Under the pieces are notes generated by a model, which made no database searches, had not been told where the DNA came from, and saw nothing but the letters and a program-made list of their open reading frames with translations. Below, piece by piece: positions 23,540 through 34,003 of a DNA stretch of 64,000 nt. Each line of letters opens with the position of its first letter. The first letter of the stretch is position 1. Source of the stretch: Gordionus sp. m RMFG-2023 (lineage: Eukaryota > Nematomorpha > Gordioida > Chordodea > Parachordodidae); the NCBI RefSeq assembly GCF_954871325.1, contig NC_088776.1, positions 32,536,508 to 32,600,507 of the forward strand, given 5' to 3'. A program made the position numbers and the translations under genes.

Positions 23540-24355
23540 TATATAGACACTATACATGATGTATACCCGTTTTATTATAGTGGACGGTACCACTATGTAG
23601 TCAGCTAGCATAGTAAAGAAGAGAGGAGTAAGAAAGAGGGGATCTATTAGTTCCGTTACCGGCAAGATAGTGTTAAGAAATTGTAACCAATATCAATAAT
23701 AATGTACCTGACGCCTGGTTAGGTATTTAAGAGGTGAAAAAAAAGTAATTCTTATGTTAGGTAAGTATATCCTTGGAAGATAACGTTATGTCTATATAGC
23801 GTGTCCTATTCCGGAGGCATCCAACTTCCCTGTAATTGTAATCACAATTTCTGAAACCCATTATCCTAAAGAGCTTACTATCTTTGTCTGATATTTTCCT
23901 TCTTTTTACAATTATTTTTGTGATTCTAGAGTCAATAGTGTCCCCATAAATCCTTGTTTGTATTAGGCAAGCGATGCACGGGATCCTCATTATTTACCAC
24001 ATTATTATTATTATAGTGAACCCGTAATCGTTATCATTATTATTCACGGTCTTGAGTTGAGATCATCATTGCCTTCGTCAAAATCGTTTATCCTGTAGGG
24101 AAAGGAAAAAGACAGGGAAAGGAGTTATAAAAGGGAAGGGGGGGGGGAGTTTAATAAAATACTAATTATCATCATACTCATCCTATTTCATTCAATCCAT
24201 AATTCCAATATAACCCGTGCCGATGCATAAATTGTCATTCAACCCGCGAGAAGAGGTTGGAAATAAGACGGTGCGAGAATAGTCCAATACTTCCACGATT
24301 TCTGCTCTAGTTTAGACCATATTTAAGCATGTATTGTAGATGTTCTTTTAAATGT
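23540..24355. other. Upstream of PPIP5K: no gene supported
   Basis: This stretch contains ATTATT microsatellite (about 24001-24040), a purine-rich patch with a run of nine or more G (about 24130-24150), and a minus-strand open frame at 23757-23990 without recognised motifs. Because it lies directly 3' of a minus-strand LINE, part may be the LINE's 3' untranslated tail. Confidence 0.4.
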
Positions 24356-25200
24356 TCATTGTTTTTGCTGAGTGCCAAGAAATCTGTGAAAGAAAGATTG
24401 ATCAAGTCCATGTCCTTCAGACATTTTGCCAGCCAATAGTATTTGGGAGTTCTCTGTCTCCCATAATCTGGGGTCCACTTCATGGACTACAATATCATAT
24501 TTTCTTGTGAATGTCTTAAGCAATGACCGAATAATTCTAATCGCCTCAGAGGAATGAGTCGATTGATAGGTAGGATGTCGCATGTATTCCAGAGAGTTGG
24601 GTTTGAGGTGTTGTATGCGTAGTATGTTTTAGTGATTCTTCTTAGACATTTGTTTTTAAAGGTCTGGGATGTGTTGATATTGCTTTTAGTGTCCTGCCAT
24701 GTTTCTAATCCGTATGTTAAGATAGGTAGAATTAGGGATTTGAAGAGTTTTATCTTTTGGTTCGTAGATATTTGGTTGTACGACCATAATTTCGCTAGAT
24801 GATGATATCGGGATCTGGTTTTGTTTGACCTCGACTTAGTATCCAATATAGTGGTGCCTAATAACATTATCCTGGTTCCTAGTTACTTAAAATCTGAAAC
24901 CGTTTCTACCACATTATCATCAAAGTTAAAGGGGTCTTTATATAGAATTGTATTGGACGCGATTAACTTTGTCTTCGAGTAATTGACTTTTAATCCGTAT
25001 TCATAGTAATTTTTTACAAACAATGACAGCAAGTTTCTTAATTGGTACTTAGAGTTCGCTAATATGCATACATCATCGGCATAGCATAGAAAATTCAGGT
25101 TGTGTATGTTATTATCGCCTTGTTGATTCAGATATCGAGGATTAAGGGCATATTCTTGTTTGAAGGATTTATTCAGAACATCGTTCATTATTACATTAAA
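24356..25200 (-). pseudogene. Non-LTR retrotransposon (LINE) reverse transcriptase, 3' part
   Basis: Minus-strand frames carry the reverse-transcriptase active site LNFLCYADDVCILANSKYQL, the following GLKVNYSKTKLIAS motif (24883-25188), and then a thumb/C-terminal region with KIKLFKSLILPILTYGLETW and RRITKTYYAYNTSNPTLWNT (24487-24867). A further open frame reaches 24356. At 25200/25201 the frame is cut by a Helitron and continues at 28215. A frame change near 24880 and another near 24500 show it is dead. Clade not fixed. Confidence 0.85.
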
Positions 25201-26127
25201 CTAATAGAAAGCCCGTCAAAAATGACGGGGAATGAGATTTAGATTCATTTTTTACGATAGATGTCATACCAGGTTCAAGCTCACAATATTAGGAAGCATC
25301 CAAGATCTTATAATTTTAAAAAAGTTTATCAAGCCCAGCTCAACCCTTGATAATTTGTAAAATATATCCAAGTCAGGTGCAAGCTAATATTAATTTTGAG
25401 GTTCCAAGCCCAGTCCTACCCATTATAATTTTGAAAATTTTTTCCCGCCTCGGAGATAGTTAAATTTTTAATATCATCACATGAACGGGAAATATTTGAT
25501 TTACCAATTAGACTAATATGGAAAAAAAACATGTAAATTCCGTATTAAGGGATACTGGGAAGGCCTGGGCAACCACTTATTAGAGAATCATGACAAATAA
25601 AATAAAAATAACCGACTCTTATACTTTTTTGAAATATGATCAATTAAAATTATATTTAAAAAATATGTTGTATATTATATAGGGTTTTTGTATTTTTCAG
25701 ATAAATTTAATGTATGTCTTGCATTTCTGAAATTATTTGTCAAAGAATTTGATAAGGGATATATATTTTTCTATGTTAAGTAAAAAAAAATGCTGTCTAT
25801 TTATGCAAATTATTTATATATTTTTTAAGATATTTTTTTTATTGACATATAAATTTAGGATAATTTTTTTAAAAAATAATAAGGATTATTTATCAAGTAT
25901 TTGATAAAATTAAGAGCAAATCCTTGTTGACATTTTAATATTTGATGGAAAAGCGACAAAATGAATCTGGGCTGTCATCTGGAGAGGAAATAATTAATAT
26001 ATAATTTTATATCATCTAGGGTTGTAGATGAAAGTGATGACGGATTAACAAAGCAGTGTACAAAACACATTACGTCCTGATAAAGATGATATGCCTATGC
26101 CTTGGGATAATGGTAAAAGAAGAAAGC

Positions 26128-26495
26128 AAAACAATATTTCTGTCAATGTCAGCATTGGTATCCCCCTCTAAAATAGAATCATGAAATACAATGTTAACTC
26201 AACCATAAAACGGTCGTAGGTATTGTTATAAAGGCCACGACAGAACTACTGCATATATTTCCATTAATAAAGTTGATGAAATTGGCCGTACTGTACATTC
26301 AAGTTTGAACATGCAAAACGATATTTCTGTCAATGTCAGCATTGGTATCCCCTTCTAAAATAGAATCATGAACGACAATGTTAACTCAACCATAAAAGGG
26401 TGGTAAGTATTGTTTTAAAGGCCACGACAGAACTACTGCATATTTTTCCATTAATAAAGTTGATGAAATTGGCCGTTCTGTACATTCAAGTTCAT
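26128..26495. repeat. Two-unit tandem repeat inside Helitron 1
   Basis: Two copies of about 184 bp, nearly identical, each beginning CAAAACRATATTTCTGTCAA and containing GGCCACGACAGAACTACTGC. The sequence is less A/T-biased than the rest of the element and could be a captured host segment, but no reading frame was recognised. Confidence 0.75.
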
Positions 26496-26990
26496 TCCTC
26501 TAAATATTCATGAAAGTTTCTCAGAGAATCTGATAAAGTAATATTTATATTATAGTAAAGTGAATGATAGTACAAAATTGAATGTTTATATTTGTTAAAA
26601 AAATAGGCGGAGGCATAGGGATTGTGGTAGTGGTGTTAGTATAATTTGGAGAACTGGATGAAAATAAAATAAACATAGATATAAAACATAAGATAAAAAA
26701 ATTAAACCTCCAGATGAGTTCATTTCAAGCGTAGTTCTTTATTATTTTATCTACCAGTAACTCTAGAACGGGTAAGGCGTTTGTTTAAACGTCATTATTT
26801 TCTTTGCTTATGTTTAATAATAGATCCATTATGTTTTGTAGCAATGTGAGGGATTAGGGTTAGCCTAGACAAATAAAGAAATCAGGCAAAAATATAAATA
26901 AACTATTGTTGAAATTAAACAAACATTAAAATAATGTAAAACCGGTAGATGTGGTCAATATTAGATGCATATTTCTAGTAATTGGTATCA

Positions 26991-27615
26991 AAAAAATTTT
27001 TGGGGGACTTATCAAGCCTGTTATGATATTTTAAATAAAAAATATGATGAATGTAATGTTATTAAGATTAAGGTTAATTAATTGTAAGGTAATTAAAAAA
27101 TAAGATTAAAAAGGGGGGGGGGGAAAGAAGGTATAAATTATTATATTATAAAAATAATTAAAATTAAATTAAAGGAGTTGATAAGGTTTGGCTATCTTCA
27201 AAAAAAATTTTTTGGGGACTTATCAAGCCTATTATGATATTCTAAAAGTTAAAAAATAACATGATGAATGTAATGTTATTAAGATTAAGGTTAATTAATT
27301 GTTAGGTAATTAAAAAATAAGATTAAAAAGGGGAGGGGGGAAAGAAGGTATAAATTATTATATAATAAAAATAATAAAAATTAAATTAAAGGAATTGATA
27401 GGTTTGGCTATTATCAAAAAAAAATTTGGGGGACTTATCAAGCTTATTATGATATTCTAAAAGTTAAAAAATAACATGATGAATGTAATGTTATTAAGAT
27501 TAAGGTTAATTATTAATAGTAAGGTTATTAAAAAATAAGATTAAAAAAGGGGGGAAAAAAGAAGGTATAAATTATTATATTATAAAAATAATAAAAATTA
27601 AATTAAAGGAATTGT
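26991..27615. repeat. Three-unit tandem repeat with G-runs inside Helitron 1
   Basis: Three units of about 210 bp, each with GGGGACTTATCAAGC, then AATGTTATTAAGATTAAGG, then a G-run of 11, about 11 (interrupted by one A) and about 4, then AAGGTATAAATTATTATA. The G-run length differs between units, as expected of slippage. Confidence 0.8.
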
Positions 27616-28214
27616 AATGGTTTTGAGAAATAGTGGTTAATAGATAATAGAGATAGAAAGAAAAGAATGAGATAATAAAATTTAGTGATAAATAAATTCA
27701 TTAAGGGAGGGGAAAAAAATAAAAAAATAGTTATTTATAAGGATTGGAGATAATAAATAGATTAGGATAAGAATATTTAAATATTTTAATATACTTGGTT
27801 ATCTTCTTAATTATTGGTTATGAAAGAAAAATATGAGTATAAAAAATTTTAATGTAAGTACTGACAAAGATTGTGAGTATGTTCAAAATAAATATACAAG
27901 TTGATTATCTTGTAGAGATTTCATTAATGTGTAATTGATAATATGAGATGAAAATTGATAAGGTAATCTAAAAAATAAAGAAAGGATTAAGTGAAATAAA
28001 AAGTTTCATTCATATTTACAAAGTTGAGGGAATATTGTTTTTATTAATTCAAAGATGATTTTTCAAATCTCTCAATTCATGTTAGATATGTGTATGTCAT
28101 CAATTCTCAAAATTCCATTCATCTGTTTGTAAAAATAAATAAAGAAAATCAACAAATAAAAAAAATAAAAATAAATAGGTACCGATGACATGACGTGGAA
28201 AATTATAATATAGA

Positions 28215-28475
28215 TAACATAGGTGATAGAATGCAACCTTGTTTCAGATGTCCATTGGCCTTAAATGGTTGTGAATTTATGTTCAGATATTGTGGCATCA
28301 CGTTATGATTGTCGTACATTATTTTTATAAGCGAAATCAGATGTTTATCTATTCCTATGCCTTTCAGTAAGGGCCAGATCTTATGCTGTATAATGGAGTC
28401 AAAGGCTTGAAGATCAATCATTAGGGAATATATAAAGGACTTATGCATTCTAGCTTTCTCGAGTTGATAAATAAA
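28215..28475 (-). pseudogene. Same LINE: reverse transcriptase fingers/palm part
   Basis: The frame KSFIYSLMIDLQAFDSIIQH to GHLKQGCILSPML supplies the RT motifs that precede the YADD box in the piece at 24356-25200. Ignoring the 3,014 bp between them, CCTATGTTA joins TTTAATGTAATAATGAAC to read PMLFNVIMN in frame, exactly the expected RT sequence. Upstream of about 28475 the frame is lost, so the LINE is 5'-truncated, as is common. Confidence 0.85.
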
Positions 28476-30749
28476 TAATAAAGAGGATTGATATTGGTTA
28501 GGTGAGTGCTAAATCATGACATTCTCAAAATAATTATTTGAAAACAAAATTGGAATGTGATCGATCCCAATACCATTTGTATTTGATATATAAACAAGTT
28601 ATATTTACATGAGTGAATATTGTATTTCTACATATCTAGGTAAAATCCAATAACGGTCAGTCTCTTTTTCTATAATTAATCTGTGTTAGAAGCAAACTTA
28701 TAACTCAGTTTACCCAAATTGATATCTCTGTACTTGAAACTATATTTTTATTCTAGGTCTAACTTCGGAAAATTTCCCAGGTTAAGCATCCAATTTATTT
28801 TGGTATTTCTTTACTTCAAGACTAAGTATCAGATATTTTTTTTTTATCCAAGCTTAATTGAAAGTGTCAGCCAATTTAATTGGTTAGTTTGCTGTTTTTT
28901 ACATACTTTATTCGTATAAAGTATTAATAGCGATCTAAATATTTTTATATAAATGGTGATAAAAATAATTTTAAAATGACACTTCTTATTGTTTAAAAGT
29001 TATCTAATTAAGATATCAAAATAATTACCGCCATATAAGATATTCCGATTCATCGTACAGTCTTACCCTCAATAATATGTCATGTCACTATGATGCTATG
29101 ATGACAAAATCTTAAAAGTTTCTTAAAAATAAAGTAATTTTTATATCATACGTCATTGTGCATAATAGCCTTTCATATGGTGGCTAAGCTTAAGCTATGC
29201 AAGGGCTTTTTCAAACCCATTCTAATTATGTTATGAAATTATCTACAATTTTTAGCCAGGCTGCAGTTTCCTATACCAGCAAGAGGGAGAGCCACTTACT
29301 TAATTTTATAATTCTATAATAATATTCTCTAATTCTATAATAATAATTTCTTATTCTATTTTTTTTTAAAATTATATGAAAATCTATGAATAAACAAAAC
29401 AATATACAAATTTTATTTTATAATATTTTTAATATAAGTTTTTTTTAAAAAAATTAAAATTACATATCTCCTAACTATGATATAATTTAATTTATATGGG
29501 ATGGTAGTTGGTTTTTCATTTCTATTTCAAAAAGTGAATAGGCGCATTTAGTAGTTGCATTATCTTACTCAGAGTTGTAAAGGATCGAGATCAAAAGATC
29601 GGCAATCCTGGATTCAATCTTATTTTGGAAATTACCTGGAAAGATTTTTATATTTATATTAGATTCAAAAAAAAAATTTTTTTTTCATTAATAATTAATA
29701 TAAAATAGATTTTTTTAATATAAAATGAAATGATATATTTCCTCTCCATAATTTTTATGAATAATATCCGGCTTATTTGTTGAAATTTTAATCGAGACAT
29801 CACTTACTCACAGCATTCATTCATAAGTCTTTTTAAATATTAAACAAAGATAAAAAAAATATCTACTTAGGTTTCACAATGTCTTTAACTAATGAAGTTG
29901 AAGATCAGAGTTGTTATACCCTACTTTTAAAAGTAGCGCTCTACCGCTATCACTAGTACCATTCAAAAAAAAGTAGCGCTCTATTATCTACAATTATTTA
30001 AATGAGATTTGGCTACTTTTTAGGCTACTCTCTGTAAAAAAAAGTATAGAAATAAATTTGTTTTATCTTTTGCTTATAAGAAATTTAATAGTATATATAA
30101 TACATAAAAATCAACATTTATAAATATTTAAATATAGATAGTTTTGATTATAAAAAAATTTATGTAAAAAGATAATTATTTATGTAATTAAATAACTAAG
30201 TAATAATCATTTTTTATTTATTTTGTTGCATTTTAATAATAAAATCATGCAGTATTTAATTTTATATACATGTTTTTAATATAAGAAAAAATATGAAAAA
30301 TATTATTTGAGTTTTTTCGATTTAAAAAACGCGTCTAGAGGGTATTCTATTCTATTATTATCATTTATTTCAAAAAAATTATCAGCGAAAGTCGTTTTTC
30401 TAGTTGTAACTAGGGCATCTTCAGGGCCAAGGTCACGGTAAGGGCAGCTTCCCCCCCCCAAAAAAATTTTTTTGGGTCCCTAAACCTGCCCCCCCCCCAT
30501 ATTATTTTTATATAAAAACATGTCTAGTTTGTAAATTTCTTTCTATCCTGTTTTATTTTATCGAATAATAAATCATCATTCATTCATATTTTATCATTTT
30601 CATGTGTTTTGTGTGTGACATTATATAGCCGCTTAATCACTTTTAAATTTTACTTATTTCAATGATAATTATTTTATTTATTATTGTTCGATCTCAATAT
30701 TATTATTATAATACAAACAGTTATTTAAAACAGCTCTGAATATTTTAAA
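28476..30749. other. Intergenic AT-rich DNA, little identifiable
   Basis: No gene is supported. There is a pair of AAAGTAGCGCTCT repeats near 29927-29982, bounded by CAGAGTTGTTATACC (29907) and GGCTACTCTCTG (30037), that may be a worn MITE. C-runs occur near 30450 and 30490. An open frame at 28719-28919 is hydrophobic and composition-driven. Confidence 0.4.
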
Positions 30750-31190
30750 ATTATGAAGAAAATACTGAGATAACAACAATTTTGGTAAGCCAACAAATTA
30801 AGCGTAATAAGGTTACGTTTAATCACAGGTGATACAAAGTCTTTTAACTTCGACATAGAATATCAAATGCAATGTTTTCATACACCATCCAAAAAGATCC
30901 TGAATTAAATAAAATTATGAAATTTATACCCAAAATGCTCAATATACATCACCCAGATTCAAAACGAAGTAATATCTATTATGGCAGATATCGTTCTTGA
31001 ATATATTTCAGATAAATAAAACAAAAGTGAGATGGCTTTTATTTGTTTTAAGGCTGATGAGACAAATGAGGCATAAGGTTGTGAAAATCTGAGCATAATT
31101 ATTCCCTATATTTTTTCTGGAGAAGTCCAAAAAAATTTAATAGAAATTATTAATTTACCAGTGTAAAGTTAAGTCCATTATTTATTGATT
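30750..31190 (+). pseudogene. Decayed DUF4371/ZMYM1-type hAT transposase fragment
   Basis: The plus strand reads, with interruptions, IMADIVLEYISDK and then FICFKADETNEA followed by NLSIII.YIFSGEVQKNLIEI. The family has F(S/A)VIADETxDxxxxEQLSxxxRYV at this place, so the catalytic-aspartate region is recognisable. No ends or target duplication could be fixed. Confidence 0.6.
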
Positions 31191-31477
31191 TCTTGGATAT
31201 TTTGTTTTGAAAACAAAAACCTATTTCAATTCTTTTATTAATTTAAATTTGTCAAAAAGGTTATGAAGAAGAAAATAAGAAATAATATTGTTGGTAAAAT
31301 TCATGGGATTAATTAATTTATTAAATATATTCTTTTTATTTTATTATTTTATTTATGTATGAATATTTTAATCATCAATAAATATCTATTCCGGCTCATA
31401 CGTCATCGTGACGTCATGTCATCACTACGTCATGTCATAGGTACGTATTTATTTATTTATTTGTTTATTTTATTTAT

Positions 31478-31740
31478 TTATTTATTTTATACAAACAGAT
31501 GATCCTATAACTTAAATTTTCTATGCAACTGTAGGAGGCCATATTAAAACCAAAAAGTAATACATTATTTACTATTGTTGATTTTATTTATTTATTTTTT
31601 ACAAACAGATGATCCTATAACTTATATTTTTTATGCAACGTAGGAGTCCATATTAAAACCAAAATGTAATACATTATTTACTATTGTTGATTTTATTTAT
31701 TTATTTTATACAAACGGATGATTCTATAACTTAAAATTTA
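31478..31740. repeat. Tandem repeat, about 112-bp unit, in Helitron 2
   Basis: About two and a half units, each ACAAACAGATGATCCTATAA followed by CCATATTAAAACCAAAA and GTAATACATTATTTACTATTG. Confidence 0.8.
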
Positions 31741-31759
31741 AATAAGTTAATTCAATAAA

Positions 31760-32265
31760 TTATATATCTCTAGGCTTGGGAAAATTTTTTCAAAATTATT
31801 ATGGGTTGGACTGGGCTTAAAAGTTATTTCTCAAAATTAATATTGGCTTGGTTTTCAAAGATTATTTGGGATTGAAATGGGCTTGAGAAAATCTTTTTAA
31901 ATTATTAAGATCTTGAATGCTTGGAAATTTTTTCCAAATATTCTAGGCTTAAACCTATATTGGGATTTTTTAATGTTAAATGTTAGTCTTATGTTATTAT
32001 TTTTATAAAGTAATATATTTTACCCTTAGACTAATTGGTAAATCAGAGATTTCCCCTCCATTAATTATAAATTTAATATCTCTAGGCTTGGTTTCAAAAT
32101 TATTAGGGATTGAGGTGGGCTTGAGAAAATCTTTTTAAATTATTAAGATCTTGGATGCTTGGATATATTATCCAGATATTGTAGGCTTGAACCTAGATTG
32201 GGATTTTTTAATGTTAAATGTTAGTCTTATGTAAATATTTTTATAAAATATATATTTTAAATCAA
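31760..32265. repeat. Two degenerate copies of the Helitron 3' region
   Basis: Two stretches of about 230 bp share CTCTAGGCTTGG, GGGCTTGAGAAAATCTTTTT, TTAAGATCTTG(G/A)ATGCTTGG and GGGATTTTTTAATGTTAAAT. The AAGATCTTGGATGCTT block is also in the last 130 bp of the element, so the 3' region seems to have multiplied in tandem. Confidence 0.65.
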
Positions 32266-32804
32266 AGAATAGTTTTCAGTAACAAACAAAATGTAGTATG
32301 ATTATACTATGGCGACAACATATGTATCCCTACTAAAGATATTACTAACATTCATTATTTTAACAACAGTCTCAAATAATATGGGAAAAATCAAAATTTA
32401 AAAATGCTAAAATTCTCTTTTCCTTTCTTTCCCATTTAATTTCTTTTATCTTCCCCTTTCTCTTCATTTCCCTTTCCTATCTTCACTTTTTAATTTTCCT
32501 TTTCTTTACCTTCCTTTCCCTTTTAATTTCTCTTTTTTTTTCCATTTAATTTTCTCTTATTTCCCTACCACAGGCTACACACTCCAGCAAAAAGCTGGCC
32601 TTATTATCATTCAATTCTTAATTCAACTCATATTCAAGCATAAAAATTTAACCATCTGTGAGGCGGGGAAAAATTTTCAAAACTATAAGGTTAATGATGC
32701 TTATTACCTTAAGGTACTACCTATCAAATTTGAATTTTGTTTATTTTTCATTTGGATAGGCACTACCAAATATATTTATAATATATATATTTGAAAAATC
32801 GTGA

Positions 32805-32975
32805 TTTTTGGAAAGCCTCTGGCTAAGTAAGCAAGAGCTTAACTTACTCATCCCATGGTCGCGGGTTCGCATCCCGAGAATGGTCATGTTTTTTTCTTAA
32901 TCTAACTTGGTGGTTCCATTCTTGGGGGAATGATATATAGAAGGCCGGACTCGACACGTGATTCCGTTATAAAAA
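32805..32975 (+). repeat. Possible tRNA-derived SINE
   Basis: CCTCTGGCTAAGTAAGCAAG resembles a tRNA D-arm/A box. GTCGCGGGTTCGCATCCCGA has a B box (GGTTCGCATCC) and a T-arm stem-loop, spaced about as in a tRNA. It is followed by a GC-richer tail, GGAAGGCCGGACTCGACACG type, before AT-rich DNA. It lies inside Helitron 2. A true tRNA is unlikely because a closed acceptor stem is not apparent. Confidence 0.45.
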
Positions 32976-33304
32976 TAGATTAAATAATAAGGGTCTTATT
33001 ACATTTTAATAAATTTTGGTCGGTATTTGGAATATTTCCATACATTCACTTGGTAGTAAGCATAATTAACCAAACTATAATGGGTAGGACTGGGCTTGGA
33101 ACCTCAAAATTAATATTAGCTTGCACCTGACTTGAGAATATCTTTTACAAATTAATAAGGGTTGAGCTGGGCTTGATAAACTTTTTTAAAATTATAAGAT
33201 CTTGGATGCTTCCTAATATTGTGAACTTGAACCTGGCATGACATCTATCGTAAAAAATGAATAAAAATCTTATTCCCCGTCATTTTTGACAGGCTTTCTA
33301 ATAG

Positions 33305-34003
33305 TTTTAATTATGAATCAATATTTATAATTGTAAGCAATCGGTTTATTATTTTCCCATTGAATTTTAAACAAAAGAATATATAAAAAATTCAAATCAT
33401 CGTTTTAAAAAAAAATGCGTTAGGCGGTGTTCTAAATACAAAAAATATAATAAATTTATTATTTATGAAGAAAAAAATAACATAAGCTTATTTTAATGTA
33501 AAAATAAAATAGTGTTCAAAATCATTTATTTCATTAATAAATTTTAATAAAATGAATTTGTGTAATTTTTGTGAAAAAACTAGTAAGTAATATTAAAGTA
33601 TTTGGTGGCATTGTTAATTTTATTTTAATTTTTTTTGTTATTTTTCGTTATATTTTATTTATTTTTTTCCCGTTATTCTCTCATACTTTATTTTAATTTT
33701 TACACAACTTTAAAAAATATTAATTAAAAATATGTTATAATTTTATTAACTTGCTAAAATTTATAGATTTTGAAGTTTTTTAAATATATATGTGACACAG
33801 CCTTAATAATAATAGAATCGGTTAAAAAATGGTCATTTTGAAAGAACCTGTAGGGTTTAAAATGATAAATATTCTTTACACAATGCTATTTATGTATATC
33901 AATATTCGTTAAAATAATGTTAATTTTTATAAAATTATTTTATATCTTATTAGAGGAAAACAAATAACATATGATTTAAATTTACCTTTTCAGGTGATCA
34001 TCT
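33305..34003. other. Upstream region of IFT80
   Basis: Very AT-rich, with no gene. A strong acceptor-like tract TTACCTTTTTCAG ends at 33994, ten bases before the IFT80 ATG, so an untranslated 5' exon farther upstream is likely. A TGA in frame just after that acceptor (33995-33997) supports the ATG at 34004 as the start. Confidence 0.5.

Larger units (their letters stand above)
25201..28214 (-). mobile_element. Non-autonomous Helitron copy 1
   Basis: Read on the minus strand, it starts TCTATATTA (matching the Helitron 5' consensus TCTMTAYTA) at 28214. It ends at 25201 with a 7-bp-stem hairpin, CCCGTCA-TTTT-TGACGGG, followed by CTTTCTATTAG. It is inserted between A and T with no target duplication, the Helitron rule, and the hairpin lies 11 nt from the end, as in the family. 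The final TTAG departs from the usual CTRR. Length is 3,014 bp. No Rep or helicase frame is present. The interior holds two sets of tandem repeats (about 26128-26495 and 26991-27615). Its last about 240 bp match the end of copy 2 at 33304. Confidence 0.85.
31385..33304 (+). mobile_element. Non-autonomous Helitron copy 2, opposite direction
   Basis: It starts A|TCTATTCCGGC at 31385 and ends at 33304 with the hairpin CCCGTCA-TTTT-TGACAGG (one mismatch), then CTTTCTAATAG|T. The terminal about 240 bp (33065-33304) are an inverted match of 25201-25440, and the first about 110 bp match the other end of copy 1 (28090-28214), including CACGTCATGTCAT..GGTAC and TACAAACAGATGA. Length is 1,920 bp. No coding sequence. 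It contains tandem repeats at 31478-31740 and 31760-32265 and a tRNA-like SINE patch near 32805. Confidence 0.8.

Noticed and set aside
29907-30038. A MITE bounded by CAGAGTTGTTATACC and GGCTACTCTCTG.
   Set aside because: The ends pair over only a few bases and no target duplication is visible; kept as a note only.
32805-32880. A functional tRNA gene.
   Set aside because: T-arm and B box are good but no full acceptor stem or clear anticodon arm could be drawn; a SINE is likelier.
25201-33304. A single 8.1-kb transposon with terminal inverted repeats of about 240 bp.
   Set aside because: One half of the LINE lies outside and the other inside the supposed element, and each side has its own matching 5' end (28214 and 31385). 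Two Helitrons explain this better.
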